From NCBI RefSeq assembly GCF_016864375.1, contig NZ_CP069354.1:4857501-4921500 (forward strand): a DNA stretch of 64,000 nucleotides. The letters are read 5' to 3'. Position numbers and translations under genes: made by a program. Source of the DNA: Microvirga sp. VF16. Its GTDB lineage: Bacteria; Pseudomonadota; Alphaproteobacteria; Rhizobiales; Beijerinckiaceae. Each line of letters begins with the position of its first letter. The stretch's first letter is position 1. Positions 1 to 8,512 of this stretch are shown in pieces. The notes under the pieces are model-generated. The model did not search any database. It saw nothing but the letters and a program-made list of their open reading frames with translations, and had not been told where the DNA came from.

Positions 1-16
1 ACACCAGACAGAGATC

Positions 17-2050
17 ATGAGCCACCCTCCTTCCGATGACAGCCATGCCAGAGGTTCCCGAAAGGCGGCCTCGCATCTGTCGTCCGGCATCGATCTCGGA
101 CACGAGCCGCCGCTCAACACCAATGGCGGTGCGGCCCCGGAGGTCGACAAATGGGAGGTGAACCTGCGCTGGCTCGGCGCCAGCGTCTTGACCGGCGTCA
201 CGGGCGCGGCCCTGATCGGCGCTTCCATCTATATCGCCCTTGAAGGCGCGACGACATCTGCCCTCCCCCCGGAGCGGGCGGCTCTCAATGGCAGGGCTCC
301 TTCAGGAACCGACGAGGAGCGCAGTTCGAACGTGGCCCGCAAGGCCGACCGGCTCAACATGACGGAGCACACGTCCTCCGCGCGCCAGAGTTTCAAGGCG
401 CCGATGACGATCCGCAGCGGCGAGCGCGAGGCCATCAAGGTTCGCAATTTCGTGCGCGTCGCCACGAACCTCTCCCTGACCGCCGGCACCTATGCGGCCG
501 ATATTCCGCCCTTCAACCCCCTGCGCCTGTTCGCCGAGGGAATGGACGAGCAGCGGGTCGAGCCGACGCCGGAGATCGCCGATGCGGACGTGTCCGTCCT
601 CCGGCGCGACCTTGCCATGGTGGCCATCGCGGCGACCGCTCCCTCCCTGACGGATAGTGATGTGGTCGCGATCCTGGAGGAGGAGCGGCGGGTCTTCAAC
701 GAGGCGGGGCGCCGAACCTCCGTGCCGATCCCGGCCCAGCAGATGCTGTCGCGGACCCTGCGGCAGCCGGAAGGGTTGGGTGATGCTCTGGGCTATGCCC
801 GCGTCGTCGATGCGCCCTTCAGCACGATCGAGGTTCGAGTCGTGCCCGAGAACGTGACCGATCTTCCCAAGGTCGAGCAGAAGGCCATGGCGCCCCTCGT
901 CGAAGAGCGCGATGTCGTTCTCAAAAAGGGGGAAACCCTTGAGACGACCTTACGCAGCTATGGGGGCACGCCCGAGCAGATCGCCGCGATCACATCGGCT
1001 TTGGCCGCCCGCATCAAGGTCGAGGGCCTGACCGAAGGCCAGAGGCTCCGCATTCTCATAGCCCCCGGCCCCCGCCTCGGAGATCCTCGGCAGATTGTGC
1101 GTGTAATCACGTTCGGAGAGCGGGGTATCGAAGGTATAGCAGCCACAAACGACCGCGGCGTCTTCGTGTCCGTCACGCCGCCCGCCGATGAGACGAACCG
1201 GCAGGTGGCCGAAACCTCTGAAGAGGAGGAAGACGACGGCCGTGGCGGTGTGAGGCTCTATGAGAGCCTCTACGAGACGGCCCTCAAGAACGAGCTGCCC
1301 CGCCAGACCGTGTTCGAGCTGGTGCGCATCTTCGGCTACGATGTAGACTTCCAGCGCCGCGTCAGCCAAGGCGATTCCTTCGAGATCTTCTATGGCTCGG
1401 ATGACGAGAATGGTGCGCCGGAGGTTCTCTATGCCTCACTGACGGTGGGCGGAGAGGCGCGGCGCGTCTACCGCTACCAGGGCGAGGATGGCGCGGTCGA
1501 TTTCTTCGATGAATCGGGCCGTTCCCTCAAGAAATTCCTGATCCGCAAGCCCATCGCCGACGGCATCCTGCGCTCGGGCTTCGGCTCGCGCTTCCACCCG
1601 ATCCTGGGCTATTCACGGCCCCATACCGGCGTCGATTGGGCCAACAGGGTCGGCACCCCCATCATCGCCGCCGGCAATGGCACGGTGATCAAGGCCGAGT
1701 GGGATTCCGGCTATGGCCGCAGAGTCGAACTTCAGCATACGAACGGCTATGTGACGGCCTATTCCCACATGTCCAGCTTTGCCAAGGGCATCGGCCCCGG
1801 CAAACGAATCCAGCAGGGCCAGGTCATCGGCTATGTGGGCAATTCCGGCCTCTCGACCGGACCTCACCTCCATTACGAGGTGATCATCAATGGCAGCTTC
1901 GTCGATCCTCTCAAGATCCGCCTGCCGCGCGGAAAAGAGCTCGAGGGCCGCGGATTGGTCGATTTCAAGCGCCAGCGCGAGCAGGTCGACGAGCTGATGT
2001 CTCACAGCGTCGCCTCCGCTGCTCTCTCCCAGCGCGCGGAGTTGCGATAG
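17..2050 (+). CDS. M23 family metallopeptidase, membrane-anchored
   Basis: Predicted peptidoglycan endopeptidase of the LytM/M23 class, 677 residues, acting in the periplasm. One membrane segment lies near residues 52-74 and is followed by a long periplasmic region. The C-terminal M23 domain spans about residues 510-640. It keeps the zinc-binding signature: an SRFHP stretch near 524, HTGVDW near 535 and HLHYEV near 617. All expected metal ligands are visible, so unlike the EnvC-type protein at 35342-36694 it should be an active hydrolase. The ATG at 17 is the first start in the frame. A transporter gene starts 5 bases after its stop on the same strand, so the two are probably co-transcribed. 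Family assignment is firm; the exact bond cleaved cannot be read from sequence. Confidence 0.9.
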   Translation: MSHPPSDDSHARGSRKAASHLSSGIDLGHEPPLNTNGGAAPEVDKWEVNLRWLGASVLTGVTGAALIGASIYIALEGATTSALPPERAALNGRAPSGTDEERSSNVARKADRLNMTEHTSSARQSFKAPMTIRSGEREAIKVRNFVRVATNLSLTAGTYAADIPPFNPLRLFAEGMDEQRVEPTPEIADADVSVLRRDLAMVAIAATAPSLTDSDVVAILEEERRVFNEAGRRTSVPIPAQQMLSRTLRQPEGLGDALGYARVVDAPFSTIEVRVVPENVTDLPKVEQKAMAPLVEERDVVLKKGETLETTLRSYGGTPEQIAAITSALAARIKVEGLTEGQRLRILIAPGPRLGDPRQIVRVITFGERGIEGIAATNDRGVFVSVTPPADETNRQVAETSEEEEDDGRGGVRLYESLYETALKNELPRQTVFELVRIFGYDVDFQRRVSQGDSFEIFYGSDDENGAPEVLYASLTVGGEARRVYRYQGEDGAVDFFDESGRSLKKFLIRKPIADGILRSGFGSRFHPILGYSRPHTGVDWANRVGTPIIAAGNGTVIKAEWDSGYGRRVELQHTNGYVTAYSHMSSFAKGIGPGKRIQQGQVIGYVGNSGLSTGPHLHYEVIINGSFVDPLKIRLPRGKELEGRGLVDFKRQREQVDELMSHSVASAALSQRAELR

Positions 2051-2055
2051 AGCAT

Positions 2056-2973
2056 ATGCTTGAGCTTTTCGCGATTGTGCTGCCGGTCTTCGGCTTGATC
2101 GGCATCGGCTATGTCGCGCGCCAGACGGGCCTCATTTCCGAGAGAGCCGGAGAGGGTCTGTCCGAATTCGTCTTCACCCTGTCTCTGCCCTGCCTGATCT
2201 TCCGCACCCTGGTGCGCGCCGAGATCCCGGACGTCCAGCCCTGGGGCTACTGGATCTCCTACTTTATCGGCGTGGCCGTGGTCTGGCTTCTAGCCATGGT
2301 GATCGGCCGGCGCTTCTTCGGAATCAAGGGCATTTCCGGTGTCGTCGCCGGCTTCTCGGCGGGTCAGGCGAACACGGTCTTCGTCGGCGTCCCGATGATC
2401 CTCAAGGCCTACGGGAACGAGGGGGCCGTCCCGCTCTTTCTTCTGATCGCGGTCCATCTTCCCATCACGATGACCCTCGCGACGATCCTGGCCGAAGGGC
2501 GCCAGGCCTCGCCGCTCGTCGTCCTGCGCCGTCTCTTCACCCATCCCATCGTCGTCGGAATCCTGGCCGGATCCGCCTGCCGCCCGATCGCATCTTACGT
2601 GCCAACCCCGGCTTGGCAGGTGATGGACCTGCTGGCGAGCGCTGCCGTGCCCTGTGCTCTCATCTCCATGGGCATTGCTCTGCGCCGCTACGGCCTGCAG
2701 ATGGGCTGGAAGCTGCCGACTGTGATCTCGTTCCTCAAGCTCGTACTGCATCCCCTGATCGTGCTGCTGTTGGCGACCCATGTCTTCGATATGCCGCCGG
2801 TCTGGGCCGGAGTCGCGGTGCTCTTCGCCTCCTGCCCGTCGGGCATCAACGCCTATCTCTTCGCCGAGCGCTATGGGGAGGGCGTGGCTCTCGCCTCCAG
2901 CGCCATCACCCTGTCGACCTTCCTCGCCTTGGGCACGACCCTGGTCTGGCTCTACGTGCTGGGCGTCGGCTGA
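2056..2973 (+). CDS. AEC (auxin efflux carrier) family transporter
   Basis: Integral membrane transporter of about 305 residues with roughly ten hydrophobic segments and little soluble sequence. This is the usual size and layout of bacterial AEC permeases, which export organic anions; the substrate here is unknown. The frame is open well upstream through the M23 gene, but the ATG at 2056, 5 bases after that gene's stop, gives the normal N-terminus (MLELFAIVLPVFGLIGIGYV). The 3' end overlaps the convergent gluQRS gene by 22 bases. Confidence 0.87.
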   Translation: MLELFAIVLPVFGLIGIGYVARQTGLISERAGEGLSEFVFTLSLPCLIFRTLVRAEIPDVQPWGYWISYFIGVAVVWLLAMVIGRRFFGIKGISGVVAGFSAGQANTVFVGVPMILKAYGNEGAVPLFLLIAVHLPITMTLATILAEGRQASPLVVLRRLFTHPIVVGILAGSACRPIASYVPTPAWQVMDLLASAAVPCALISMGIALRRYGLQMGWKLPTVISFLKLVLHPLIVLLLATHVFDMPPVWAGVAVLFASCPSGINAYLFAERYGEGVALASSAITLSTFLALGTTLVWLYVLGVG

Positions 2974-3848
2974 GGCCCAAACCCGAGCCTCCGCCAAATC
3001 GCCTGAGGCGTCGCACCCTCCGCGCGCAACTCGGTCAGGGATCGTGACTGACGGCTCTTCGCCAGCTTGTCGCCCGCCGGATCGAGCACGAGCCCATGGT
3101 GGTGATAGCGAGGTGTCGGCAGGTCCAGCAGGGCCTGGAGCAACACGTGAAGATCGGTCGCAGCTTCGAGATCCTGGCCGCGGACCACATGGGTGACACC
3201 CTGGAGGGCATCGTCCACCACAACGGAGAGGTGATAGCTGGTCGGCGTTTCCTTGCGCACGATCACCGCATCACCCCAGCGCCAGGGATCCGCATTGACG
3301 GCTTCCTCTCGGCCTTCGCGGTCGAACCGCCGGAAACGATAGGGCCCCGGCGCAAGCTTTTTCAGAGCCACCATGTCGAGACGCCAGGCATACGGCTCGC
3401 CAGCAACGATCCGGTGACTAGCTTCCTCATTGGGCATGGTCCGGCAGATGCCGGGATAGAGCGGTGCGCCGTCGGGATCGCGGGGCCATTCCTGACCGCT
3501 CTCCGTCTCCCGGCAGGCAATGGCCTCTGCGATGTCCTTGCGTGTGCAGAAACATGGATAAACCACTCCCCTCCCCTTCAGTCTCAGGAAGGCGGCGTGA
3601 TAATCCGCGAAGTGTTCCGATTGCCGCCGCACCGGTACTTCCCAGTGCAGGCCGAGCCAGGCGAGGTCGTCATAGATGGCGGTCTCGAATTCCGGCCGGC
3701 ACCGTGTGGTATCGATGTCCTCGATACGCAGGAGGAAGCGCCCCTGGAGGCGGAGCGCGAAATCGGCGTTGAGCAGGGCAGAATAGGCATGGCCCAGATG
3801 GAGCCGCCCATTGGGGCTGGGAGCGAATCGAAAAACCGGCTTCATCAC
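2952..3848 (-). CDS. gluQRS: glutamyl-Q tRNA(Asp) synthetase
   Basis: Truncated glutamyl-tRNA synthetase paralogue of 298 residues. Members charge glutamate onto the queuosine base at the wobble position of tRNA(Asp). The class I signature HLGH is at residues 17-20 within APSPNGRLHLGHAYSAL, and a KLAKS motif stands in for KMSKS near the C-terminus. A PCFC motif with a downstream Cys marks the family zinc site. The anticodon-binding half of a true GltX is absent, and the length fits GluQRS. It converges on and overlaps the AEC transporter gene by 22 bases. Confidence 0.92.
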   Translation of the reverse strand: MMKPVFRFAPSPNGRLHLGHAYSALLNADFALRLQGRFLLRIEDIDTTRCRPEFETAIYDDLAWLGLHWEVPVRRQSEHFADYHAAFLRLKGRGVVYPCFCTRKDIAEAIACRETESGQEWPRDPDGAPLYPGICRTMPNEEASHRIVAGEPYAWRLDMVALKKLAPGPYRFRRFDREGREEAVNADPWRWGDAVIVRKETPTSYHLSVVVDDALQGVTHVVRGQDLEAATDLHVLLQALLDLPTPRYHHHGLVLDPAGDKLAKSRQSRSLTELRAEGATPQAIWRRLGFGPQPTPST

Positions 3849-3880
3849 GGGAGCCTGCGAGACAAAAGGAACGTGAAGGA

Positions 3881-4525
3881 ATGGCCACCCTCCTCGAAAC
3901 GGATGCGGTTCTCAAGAGGGGCCTGAGCGAGTTGGCGCTGGCCGATCCCGTGATGGCGAACTTGGTCGCGAGCGGGGTCACGCCGCAGCTGCGCAGGCGC
4001 CCCCCGGGCTTCGAGGGCCTGGCCTGGATCGTCATCGGCCAGCAGGTTTCCACCGCCAGCGCGACCGCCATCTGGAACCGCCTGCGGCAGATCCTCGAAC
4101 CTCCGACGCCGGATGTCCTTCTCCGGCTCTCCGACGAGGACCTTCGGTTGGCCGGGCTTTCCGCCGGGAAGGTCAGGACCCTGCGGGCCGTGGCGACGGA
4201 GATCGTCGAAGGCAGGCTTCCCCTCGACGAACTGCGGAATCATGGCGCCGAAGAGGCCCACGATCTCCTCACACGGGTAAAGGGGATTGGTCCCTGGACG
4301 GCCGACGTCTACCTGCTGTTCTGCCTCGGCCATCCGGATGCCTTTCCGAGTGGTGACCTAGCCGTACAGGAGGCGGCCCGCCTTGCCTATGGGCTGGAGC
4401 AGCGACCGGACGCCAAGGCCTTGAATGCTCTGGCTGAGAACTGGCGCCCCTGGCGAGGCGTGGCCGCCAAGATGCTCTGGGCCTATTACCGTGTGATCAA
4501 ATCGCGGGAGGGCGCACCTGTATGA
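3881..4525 (+). CDS. DNA-3-methyladenine glycosylase II family protein (AlkA-like)
   Basis: HhH-GPD superfamily DNA glycosylase of 214 residues, expected to remove alkylated bases in base-excision repair. The helix-hairpin-helix lies near residues 129-143 (LLTRVKGIGPWTADVYL), and the catalytic aspartate is probably D159 in PSGDLAVQ. It lacks the N-terminal domain of E. coli AlkA, as is common in alphaproteobacterial members. Its stop overlaps the start of the following esterase by 4 bases (ATGA), which suggests translational coupling. It is divergent from gluQRS across 32 bases. Confidence 0.88.
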   Translation: MATLLETDAVLKRGLSELALADPVMANLVASGVTPQLRRRPPGFEGLAWIVIGQQVSTASATAIWNRLRQILEPPTPDVLLRLSDEDLRLAGLSAGKVRTLRAVATEIVEGRLPLDELRNHGAEEAHDLLTRVKGIGPWTADVYLLFCLGHPDAFPSGDLAVQEAARLAYGLEQRPDAKALNALAENWRPWRGVAAKMLWAYYRVIKSREGAPV

Positions 4526-5205
4526 CGGCTTCCATCGATAGCCCGCGCCTTGCTCCGAAATCCGGGACGGCCAAGCAGCTCGTCGTTCTTCTTCACGGCC
4601 TGGGAGCGGACGGGAACGATCTGATCGAGCTTGGCGAGCAATGGCGTGACTGGCTGCCGGATGCCACCTTCGTGGCACCTCATGCGCCCGATCCCTGCAG
4701 CAATGTGCCCATGGGGCGCGAATGGTTTCCGCTCTCCCTGACCGATCCGCGCGAATTCTGGCGCGGCGTGACCTATGCAGCCCCTCAACTCGACGCCTTT
4801 CTGGATCGGGAACTTACCCGGCATTCCCTACCGGCATCGAAGCTTGCTCTCGTCGGCTTCAGCCAGGGCGCCATGATGGCATTCCATGTCGGCCTGCGCC
4901 GGCAGACCGCCCCGGCGGCCATCGTCGGCTATTCGGGCCTGCTGGTGCTGGAGGACGGGCAGGGGCCGGAGAGCCTTAAGGAGACACGATCGAAGCCCCC
5001 GATCCTCTTGGTCCATGGGGACCGGGACGACGTGGTCCCGGTCGAGATGTTCTTCTTTCGAAAAAAGGCTTTGAGCGCGGCTGAGATCCCCTTCCAATGG
5101 CACCTCTCGATCGGCCTCGGCCATGGGATCGACGAAGAGGGCCTCAGGCAGGGAGGCCTGTTTCTGGCTCAGGCCTTCGGTCTCCCCTGCCGCGGCGCCA
5201 TCTAG
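4522..5205 (+). CDS. alpha/beta hydrolase, phospholipase/carboxylesterase family
   Basis: Serine esterase of 227 residues in the carboxylesterase/acyl-protein thioesterase family. The nucleophile elbow GFSQG is near residue 113. The catalytic aspartate is probably in HGDRDDVVP and the histidine in GLGHGID. There is no signal peptide, so it is cytoplasmic. It overlaps the upstream glycosylase gene by 4 bases, although no functional link between them is known. It converges on an aldolase gene with a 4-base overlap. The natural substrate cannot be inferred. Confidence 0.87.
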   Translation: MTASIDSPRLAPKSGTAKQLVVLLHGLGADGNDLIELGEQWRDWLPDATFVAPHAPDPCSNVPMGREWFPLSLTDPREFWRGVTYAAPQLDAFLDRELTRHSLPASKLALVGFSQGAMMAFHVGLRRQTAPAAIVGYSGLLVLEDGQGPESLKETRSKPPILLVHGDRDDVVPVEMFFFRKKALSAAEIPFQWHLSIGLGHGIDEEGLRQGGLFLAQAFGLPCRGAI

Positions 5206-5972
5206 GCCCGTGCGGCCGCCAGGGCAGCGTGAGCTCCGGCTCTGAGCATCGAGATGTCGCTGCCGATGGAAACCATGTGGAAGCCCGTCCGGACGAGTTC
5301 AGAAGCCCGTGCTCCTGACACCGCATAGATGGCCGCGACCTTGCCCGCGGCCTTCGCCCGGGCGAGCGCATGATCCAGAGCCTTCTCAACCTCGGCGCCG
5401 GTGGGATTGAGGCCTTTTCCGCCCGAGAGGGCGATCGAAAGATCCGAGGGACCGATGAAGATTCCATCGATCCCCGGCACGGCCAGGATGTCGTCGATGA
5501 TGGCGAGAGCCTCGCGGGTCTCCACCATGGCGAAGGAGACCGTCAGCTTGTTGGCCTGCTGCAGATACTCGTCCGGCCCCATCCCGGAAAGAGAAAGCGC
5601 CCCATAGGCACCCCAGCTGCGCTCGCCGACGGGCGGGAACTTCATGAACCCGGCGAAGCGCCTGGCGTCCTCGATGGTATTGATCATGGGAGCGATCACG
5701 CCCGAGACGCCGGCATCGAGGAAGCGCGAGGCGGAAGCGAAATCCCCCACGGGAATACGAACCAGGGCCGGCTTTCCCGCGGCGGCGACCAACGGCACCG
5801 CCTGCAGCGCGGCGGCATAGTCGATCGAGCCGTGCTGCATGTCCAGCACGACGGCATCGAATGCCTCACGGGCCAGGATCCCTGGCACGGTGGGATCCGG
5901 CATGCCGCACCAGGCTGTCAGCAGAGGAGAACCGGCTTTCAGCCGCTCGGGAAAGGATGGATGGGTCGGCAT
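5202..5972 (-). CDS. HpcH/HpaI aldolase/citrate lyase family protein
   Basis: Class II pyruvate aldolase of 256 residues in the 2-keto-3-deoxy sugar-acid and 4-hydroxy-2-ketoheptanedioate aldolase group. The fold signature is clear: VVLDMQHG near the N-terminus, GERSWGAYG, the metal-binding glutamate in VETREAL, and FIGPSDLS with the metal-binding aspartate. Such enzymes reversibly cleave 2-keto-3-deoxy acids to pyruvate and an aldehyde. Neighbouring genes give no clue to the pathway, so the substrate is left open. Confidence 0.88.
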   Translation of the reverse strand: MPTHPSFPERLKAGSPLLTAWCGMPDPTVPGILAREAFDAVVLDMQHGSIDYAAALQAVPLVAAAGKPALVRIPVGDFASASRFLDAGVSGVIAPMINTIEDARRFAGFMKFPPVGERSWGAYGALSLSGMGPDEYLQQANKLTVSFAMVETREALAIIDDILAVPGIDGIFIGPSDLSIALSGGKGLNPTGAEVEKALDHALARAKAAGKVAAIYAVSGARASELVRTGFHMVSIGSDISMLRAGAHAALAAARA

Positions 5973-6027
5973 GATGCCCTTTCGGCAGGCTTTCTGAATT
6001 TACCCTGGAGGTGTGCGGCCGCTGAAG

Positions 6028-6047
6028 GCGGGCCGTTAACGGCCCGC
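6028..6047. terminator. perfect 20-bp palindrome containing the stop codon of the DUF1476 gene
   Basis: GCGGGCCGTTAACGGCCCGC is self-complementary. The TAA stop of the minus-strand DUF1476 gene lies at its centre, so the hairpin forms from the last sense codons plus the 3' flank. No strong T run follows on the minus strand, so it may act as a transcript-end stabiliser rather than a classical intrinsic terminator. Confidence 0.5.
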
Positions 6048-6359
6048 TTTAACTTCCTCGATCGCGCGCTCGGTCAACTGGACGAGCTTGGCGGTCAGCT
6101 CGGTCTCGCCTGCCGATTGGCCGGCGGCCTCGAGGTCCTTGCTGACCTTGCGGAGAACGTCGGCATCACCCGCTTCTTCGAAATCAGCCAGAACGACGCT
6201 CTTGGCATAGCTCTCCGCGTCCTCCCCGGTCTTGCCCAGACGCTCGGCAACCCAGAGCCCGAACAGCTTGTTGCGACGGGCCGTCGCCTTGAAGCGCAGA
6301 TCCTCATCATGGGCGAACTGCTTCTCGAAGGCATTCCTGCGGTCGTCGAAAGCGGTCAT
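6036..6359 (-). CDS. DUF1476 protein, ATP synthase zeta-subunit type
   Basis: Protein of 107 residues, Lys/Glu-rich and predicted helical, beginning MTAFDDRRNAFEKQFAHDE. This is the alphaproteobacterial DUF1476 family. The Paracoccus member is the zeta subunit, which inhibits ATP hydrolysis by F1F0-ATP synthase by inserting its N-terminus into F1. Here the N-terminal region is conserved in form; inhibition itself is inferred from the family. It is transcribed divergently from purC across about 240 bases that should hold both promoters. Confidence 0.9.
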   Translation of the reverse strand: MTAFDDRRNAFEKQFAHDEDLRFKATARRNKLFGLWVAERLGKTGEDAESYAKSVVLADFEEAGDADVLRKVSKDLEAAGQSAGETELTAKLVQLTERAIEEVKAGR

Positions 6360-6599
6360 CTGATCTTTCTCCTTAAGCTTGGTTCTTCATGCGATATAAG
6401 GGCGCACTCGCGCCGCCGCTAGACACTCCCCATCTTTGAATCGGTGCTTTCACTAGGCCGCAGGCCTGCAGCCCTCTACCCGCGTTGTGCTTGCCCGAGG
6501 GATCGGATAGGTTGCCCCTTCAAGCGGAGCGCCGGTGAAAAGCCGCGCTTAACGCCAGCCGCGGATCTAAAAAATGAACATCCCCAGGAGCCACGGCAA

Positions 6600-7394
6600 A
6601 TGGATTTTCTCAAACCACGGTACACGCCTATGAATCGTCGCCGTCGCATCTATGAGGGCAAGGCGAAGGTCCTCTATGAGGGCCCGGAACCCGGTACGCT
6701 CATCCAGCACTTCAAGGACGACGCGACCGCCTTCAATGCCAAGAAGCATGAAGTGATTGACGGCAAGGGCGTGCTCAACAATCGGATCTCCGAATACCTC
6801 TTCCAGCATCTGAACGAGATCGGCATCCCGACCCACTTCATCCGCCGCCTGAACATGCGCGAGCAGCTGATTCGCGAGGTGGAGATCATTCCGCTCGAGG
6901 TGGTGGTACGGAACGTGGCGGCGGGGTCCCTCGCCACCCGTCTGGGCATCGAGGAAGGCACGCAACTGCCCCGCTCGATCATCGAATTCTATTACAAGAA
7001 TGATGCCCTGAACGACCCGATGGTGTCGGAGGAGCACATCACCGCCTTCGGCTGGGCCTCGCCCCAGGAGATCGACGACATCATGGCGCTCGCCATCCGG
7101 GTCAACGACTTCCTCTCCGGCCTCTTCCTCGGCGTCGGCATCCGCCTCGTCGACTTCAAGCTGGAGACGGGCCGTCTCTGGGAGGGTGAGATGATGCGCA
7201 TCGTTGTCGCCGACGAGATCTCCCCGGATTCCTGCCGTCTCTGGGACATCAAGTCCAAGGACAAGCTCGACAAGGACCGGTTCCGCCGGGATATGGGTGG
7301 GCTGGTCGAGGCCTACACCGAGGTTGCCCGCCGCCTTGGCATCCTGTCCGAGAACGAGAATCCGGTCACGGGCGGCCCGCGCCTCGTGCAGTAA
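6600..7394 (+). CDS. purC: phosphoribosylaminoimidazole-succinocarboxamide synthase (SAICAR synthetase)
   Basis: ATP-dependent ligase joining aspartate to CAIR in step eight of purine synthesis. The ORF shows the family start RRRRIYEGKAKVLYEG, the nucleotide-binding hairpin, and FKLETGRLWEGEM followed by DEISPDSCRLWD. The frame is open from 6444, but the ATG at 6600 is preceded by CCAGGAG about 8 bases upstream and gives 264 residues. An internal ATG at 6630 would give the shorter N-terminus common in other bacteria. It is the first gene of a pur cluster, although a lipoprotein gene and a repeat separate it from purS. Confidence 0.95.
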   Translation: MDFLKPRYTPMNRRRRIYEGKAKVLYEGPEPGTLIQHFKDDATAFNAKKHEVIDGKGVLNNRISEYLFQHLNEIGIPTHFIRRLNMREQLIREVEIIPLEVVVRNVAAGSLATRLGIEEGTQLPRSIIEFYYKNDALNDPMVSEEHITAFGWASPQEIDDIMALAIRVNDFLSGLFLGVGIRLVDFKLETGRLWEGEMMRIVVADEISPDSCRLWDIKSKDKLDKDRFRRDMGGLVEAYTEVARRLGILSENENPVTGGPRLVQ

Positions 7395-7416
7395 GGCCCT
7401 GCGCTTTAACGATATG

Positions 7417-7443
7417 AAAGCCCGGCCCCGTGCCGGGCTTTTC
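7417..7443 (+). terminator. intrinsic terminator after purC
   Basis: A GC-rich stem (AAAGCCCGGC, loop, GCCGGGCTTT) is followed by a short T run, 22 bases after the purC stop. It implies that purC transcription ends here and that purSQL has its own promoter. Confidence 0.8.
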
Positions 7444-7496
7444 TTTGGAACGGGCGCCTATTCCCCTCCCCTCGGTTTCCTGCATAGATTGGCCCC

Positions 7497-8036
7497 ATGC
7501 CCGTCCGCCCGTTGTGTATCAGCTTTCTGATCCTGGCCCTCACCCTGTCCGTTGCCAGCTGCGGCTACATTCCCCGGCAGGTCGCGGGCCTCCCGGCAGA
7601 CACGTCCTGGGACGCCTTACCCTTACGCAAATGGCTGGCCGAGGACCGGTCCGACCCGGTCGCCCTGTCCTTCTGCGCCCCGCCCGTATGCGGTCCGGGC
7701 CTCGCGGTGAGCGTCATTCGTCTGACGGGCAAGGATGCGGAGATCACGGATGCCCTTCTGAAGGATCCGGAGCGCCTCGCTCGCGCCCTGCGCTCGCCCG
7801 CGGGCCGCGAGAGGCCGGTGAAGACCCTCATCACGGTCGAGCGCCTACGGGCAGGCCCCTATCCGGGTTTCGCCATCGATCTCGCCCCGGCGGACGGCAG
7901 CAAGCGCCCGGCCTATGGCGCCGCCTTCGGCAAGCGCGAAGGAGAAGCACTGACAGTCGTTCTTGCGATCGGTGAAAACGCGGATGTTGTGAAGGACACC
8001 GCCCGTCAGGTCACTGCCCGCGAATTGGGCACATAA
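7497..8036 (+). CDS. putative lipoprotein, function unknown
   Basis: Protein of 179 residues with a short N-terminal hydrophobic segment ending in a lipobox (SVASC, acylation at Cys22). It is therefore expected to be a membrane-anchored periplasmic lipoprotein. The mature part has no recognised catalytic motif and contains two cysteines (SFCAPPVCG) that could pair. It lies between purC and purS on the same strand, but the purC terminator and the downstream repeat isolate it from both, so a purine role is not implied. Confidence 0.72.
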   Translation: MPVRPLCISFLILALTLSVASCGYIPRQVAGLPADTSWDALPLRKWLAEDRSDPVALSFCAPPVCGPGLAVSVIRLTGKDAEITDALLKDPERLARALRSPAGRERPVKTLITVERLRAGPYPGFAIDLAPADGSKRPAYGAAFGKREGEALTVVLAIGENADVVKDTARQVTARELGT

Positions 8037-8093
8037 TGCCTGCCGCACGATCTTGCGGTGAACCGGCCTCCACTTCACCGGATCGTGCTCTCA

Positions 8094-8200
8094 GCGCATC
8101 TGCGGAAAAGTGGCCCCGGTTTTCCGCTCAAACAATGCGCTGCCTAAAGGATTGAGCATCGGACCCAAAAGTGCAAAATCACTTTTGGGTCCGATGCTCT
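8094..8200. repeat. dispersed palindromic intergenic repeat, copy A
   Basis: Bipartite element. Part one holds CGGAAAAGTGGCCCCGGTTT, an imperfect inverted repeat. Part two is a perfect 20-bp inverted repeat: GAGCATCGGACCCAAAAGTG at 8154-8173 and its complement at 8180-8199, around a 6-base loop. The same two parts in the same order occur at 27927-28033, and a degenerate copy of part two is at 22721-22771. It sits between the lipoprotein gene and purS. Confidence 0.85.
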
Positions 8201-8265
8201 GGCCGTTGTCTCTTGCGCTTAATGGCTTTATGGCGTTGGGCACATCTTAACAGCCCGAGGCCCCC

Positions 8266-8505
8266 ATGAAAGCGCGTGTCACCGTGACCCTCAAGAACGG
8301 CGTTCTCGACCCCCAAGGCAAGGCCATCGAAGGCGCCCTCAAGTCGCTCGGCGTCGAGGGCATCGACGGTGTGCGCCAAGGCAAGGTTTTCGACATCGAG
8401 CTCGGAACCGCCGACAAGGCCAAGGCCGAAGCCGCCCTCAAGGCCGCCTGCGAGAAGCTCCTCGCGAACACCGTCATCGAGAATTACCGCGTCGAGATCG
8501 CGTGA
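8266..8505 (+). CDS. purS: phosphoribosylformylglycinamidine synthase subunit PurS
   Basis: Small (79 residues) structural subunit of the three-part FGAM synthase. It bridges PurL and PurQ and helps channel ammonia. The sequence begins MKARVTVTLKNGVLDPQGKA and has the expected length. The PurQ start follows 7 bases after its stop, so the two are coupled in one transcript. The family is clear from the N-terminal strand and the genomic position before purQ. Confidence 0.94.
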   Translation: MKARVTVTLKNGVLDPQGKAIEGALKSLGVEGIDGVRQGKVFDIELGTADKAKAEAALKAACEKLLANTVIENYRVEIA

Positions 8506-8512
8506 GGCTTCC

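Noticed and set aside
3096..3926. 276-codon antisense frame over gluQRS
   Set aside because: The gluQRS frame shows class I synthetase motifs, while the antisense frame has none.
7497..8036. Lipoprotein as part of the purine pathway
   Set aside because: A terminator after purC and a repeat before purS isolate it; position alone does not support a purine role.
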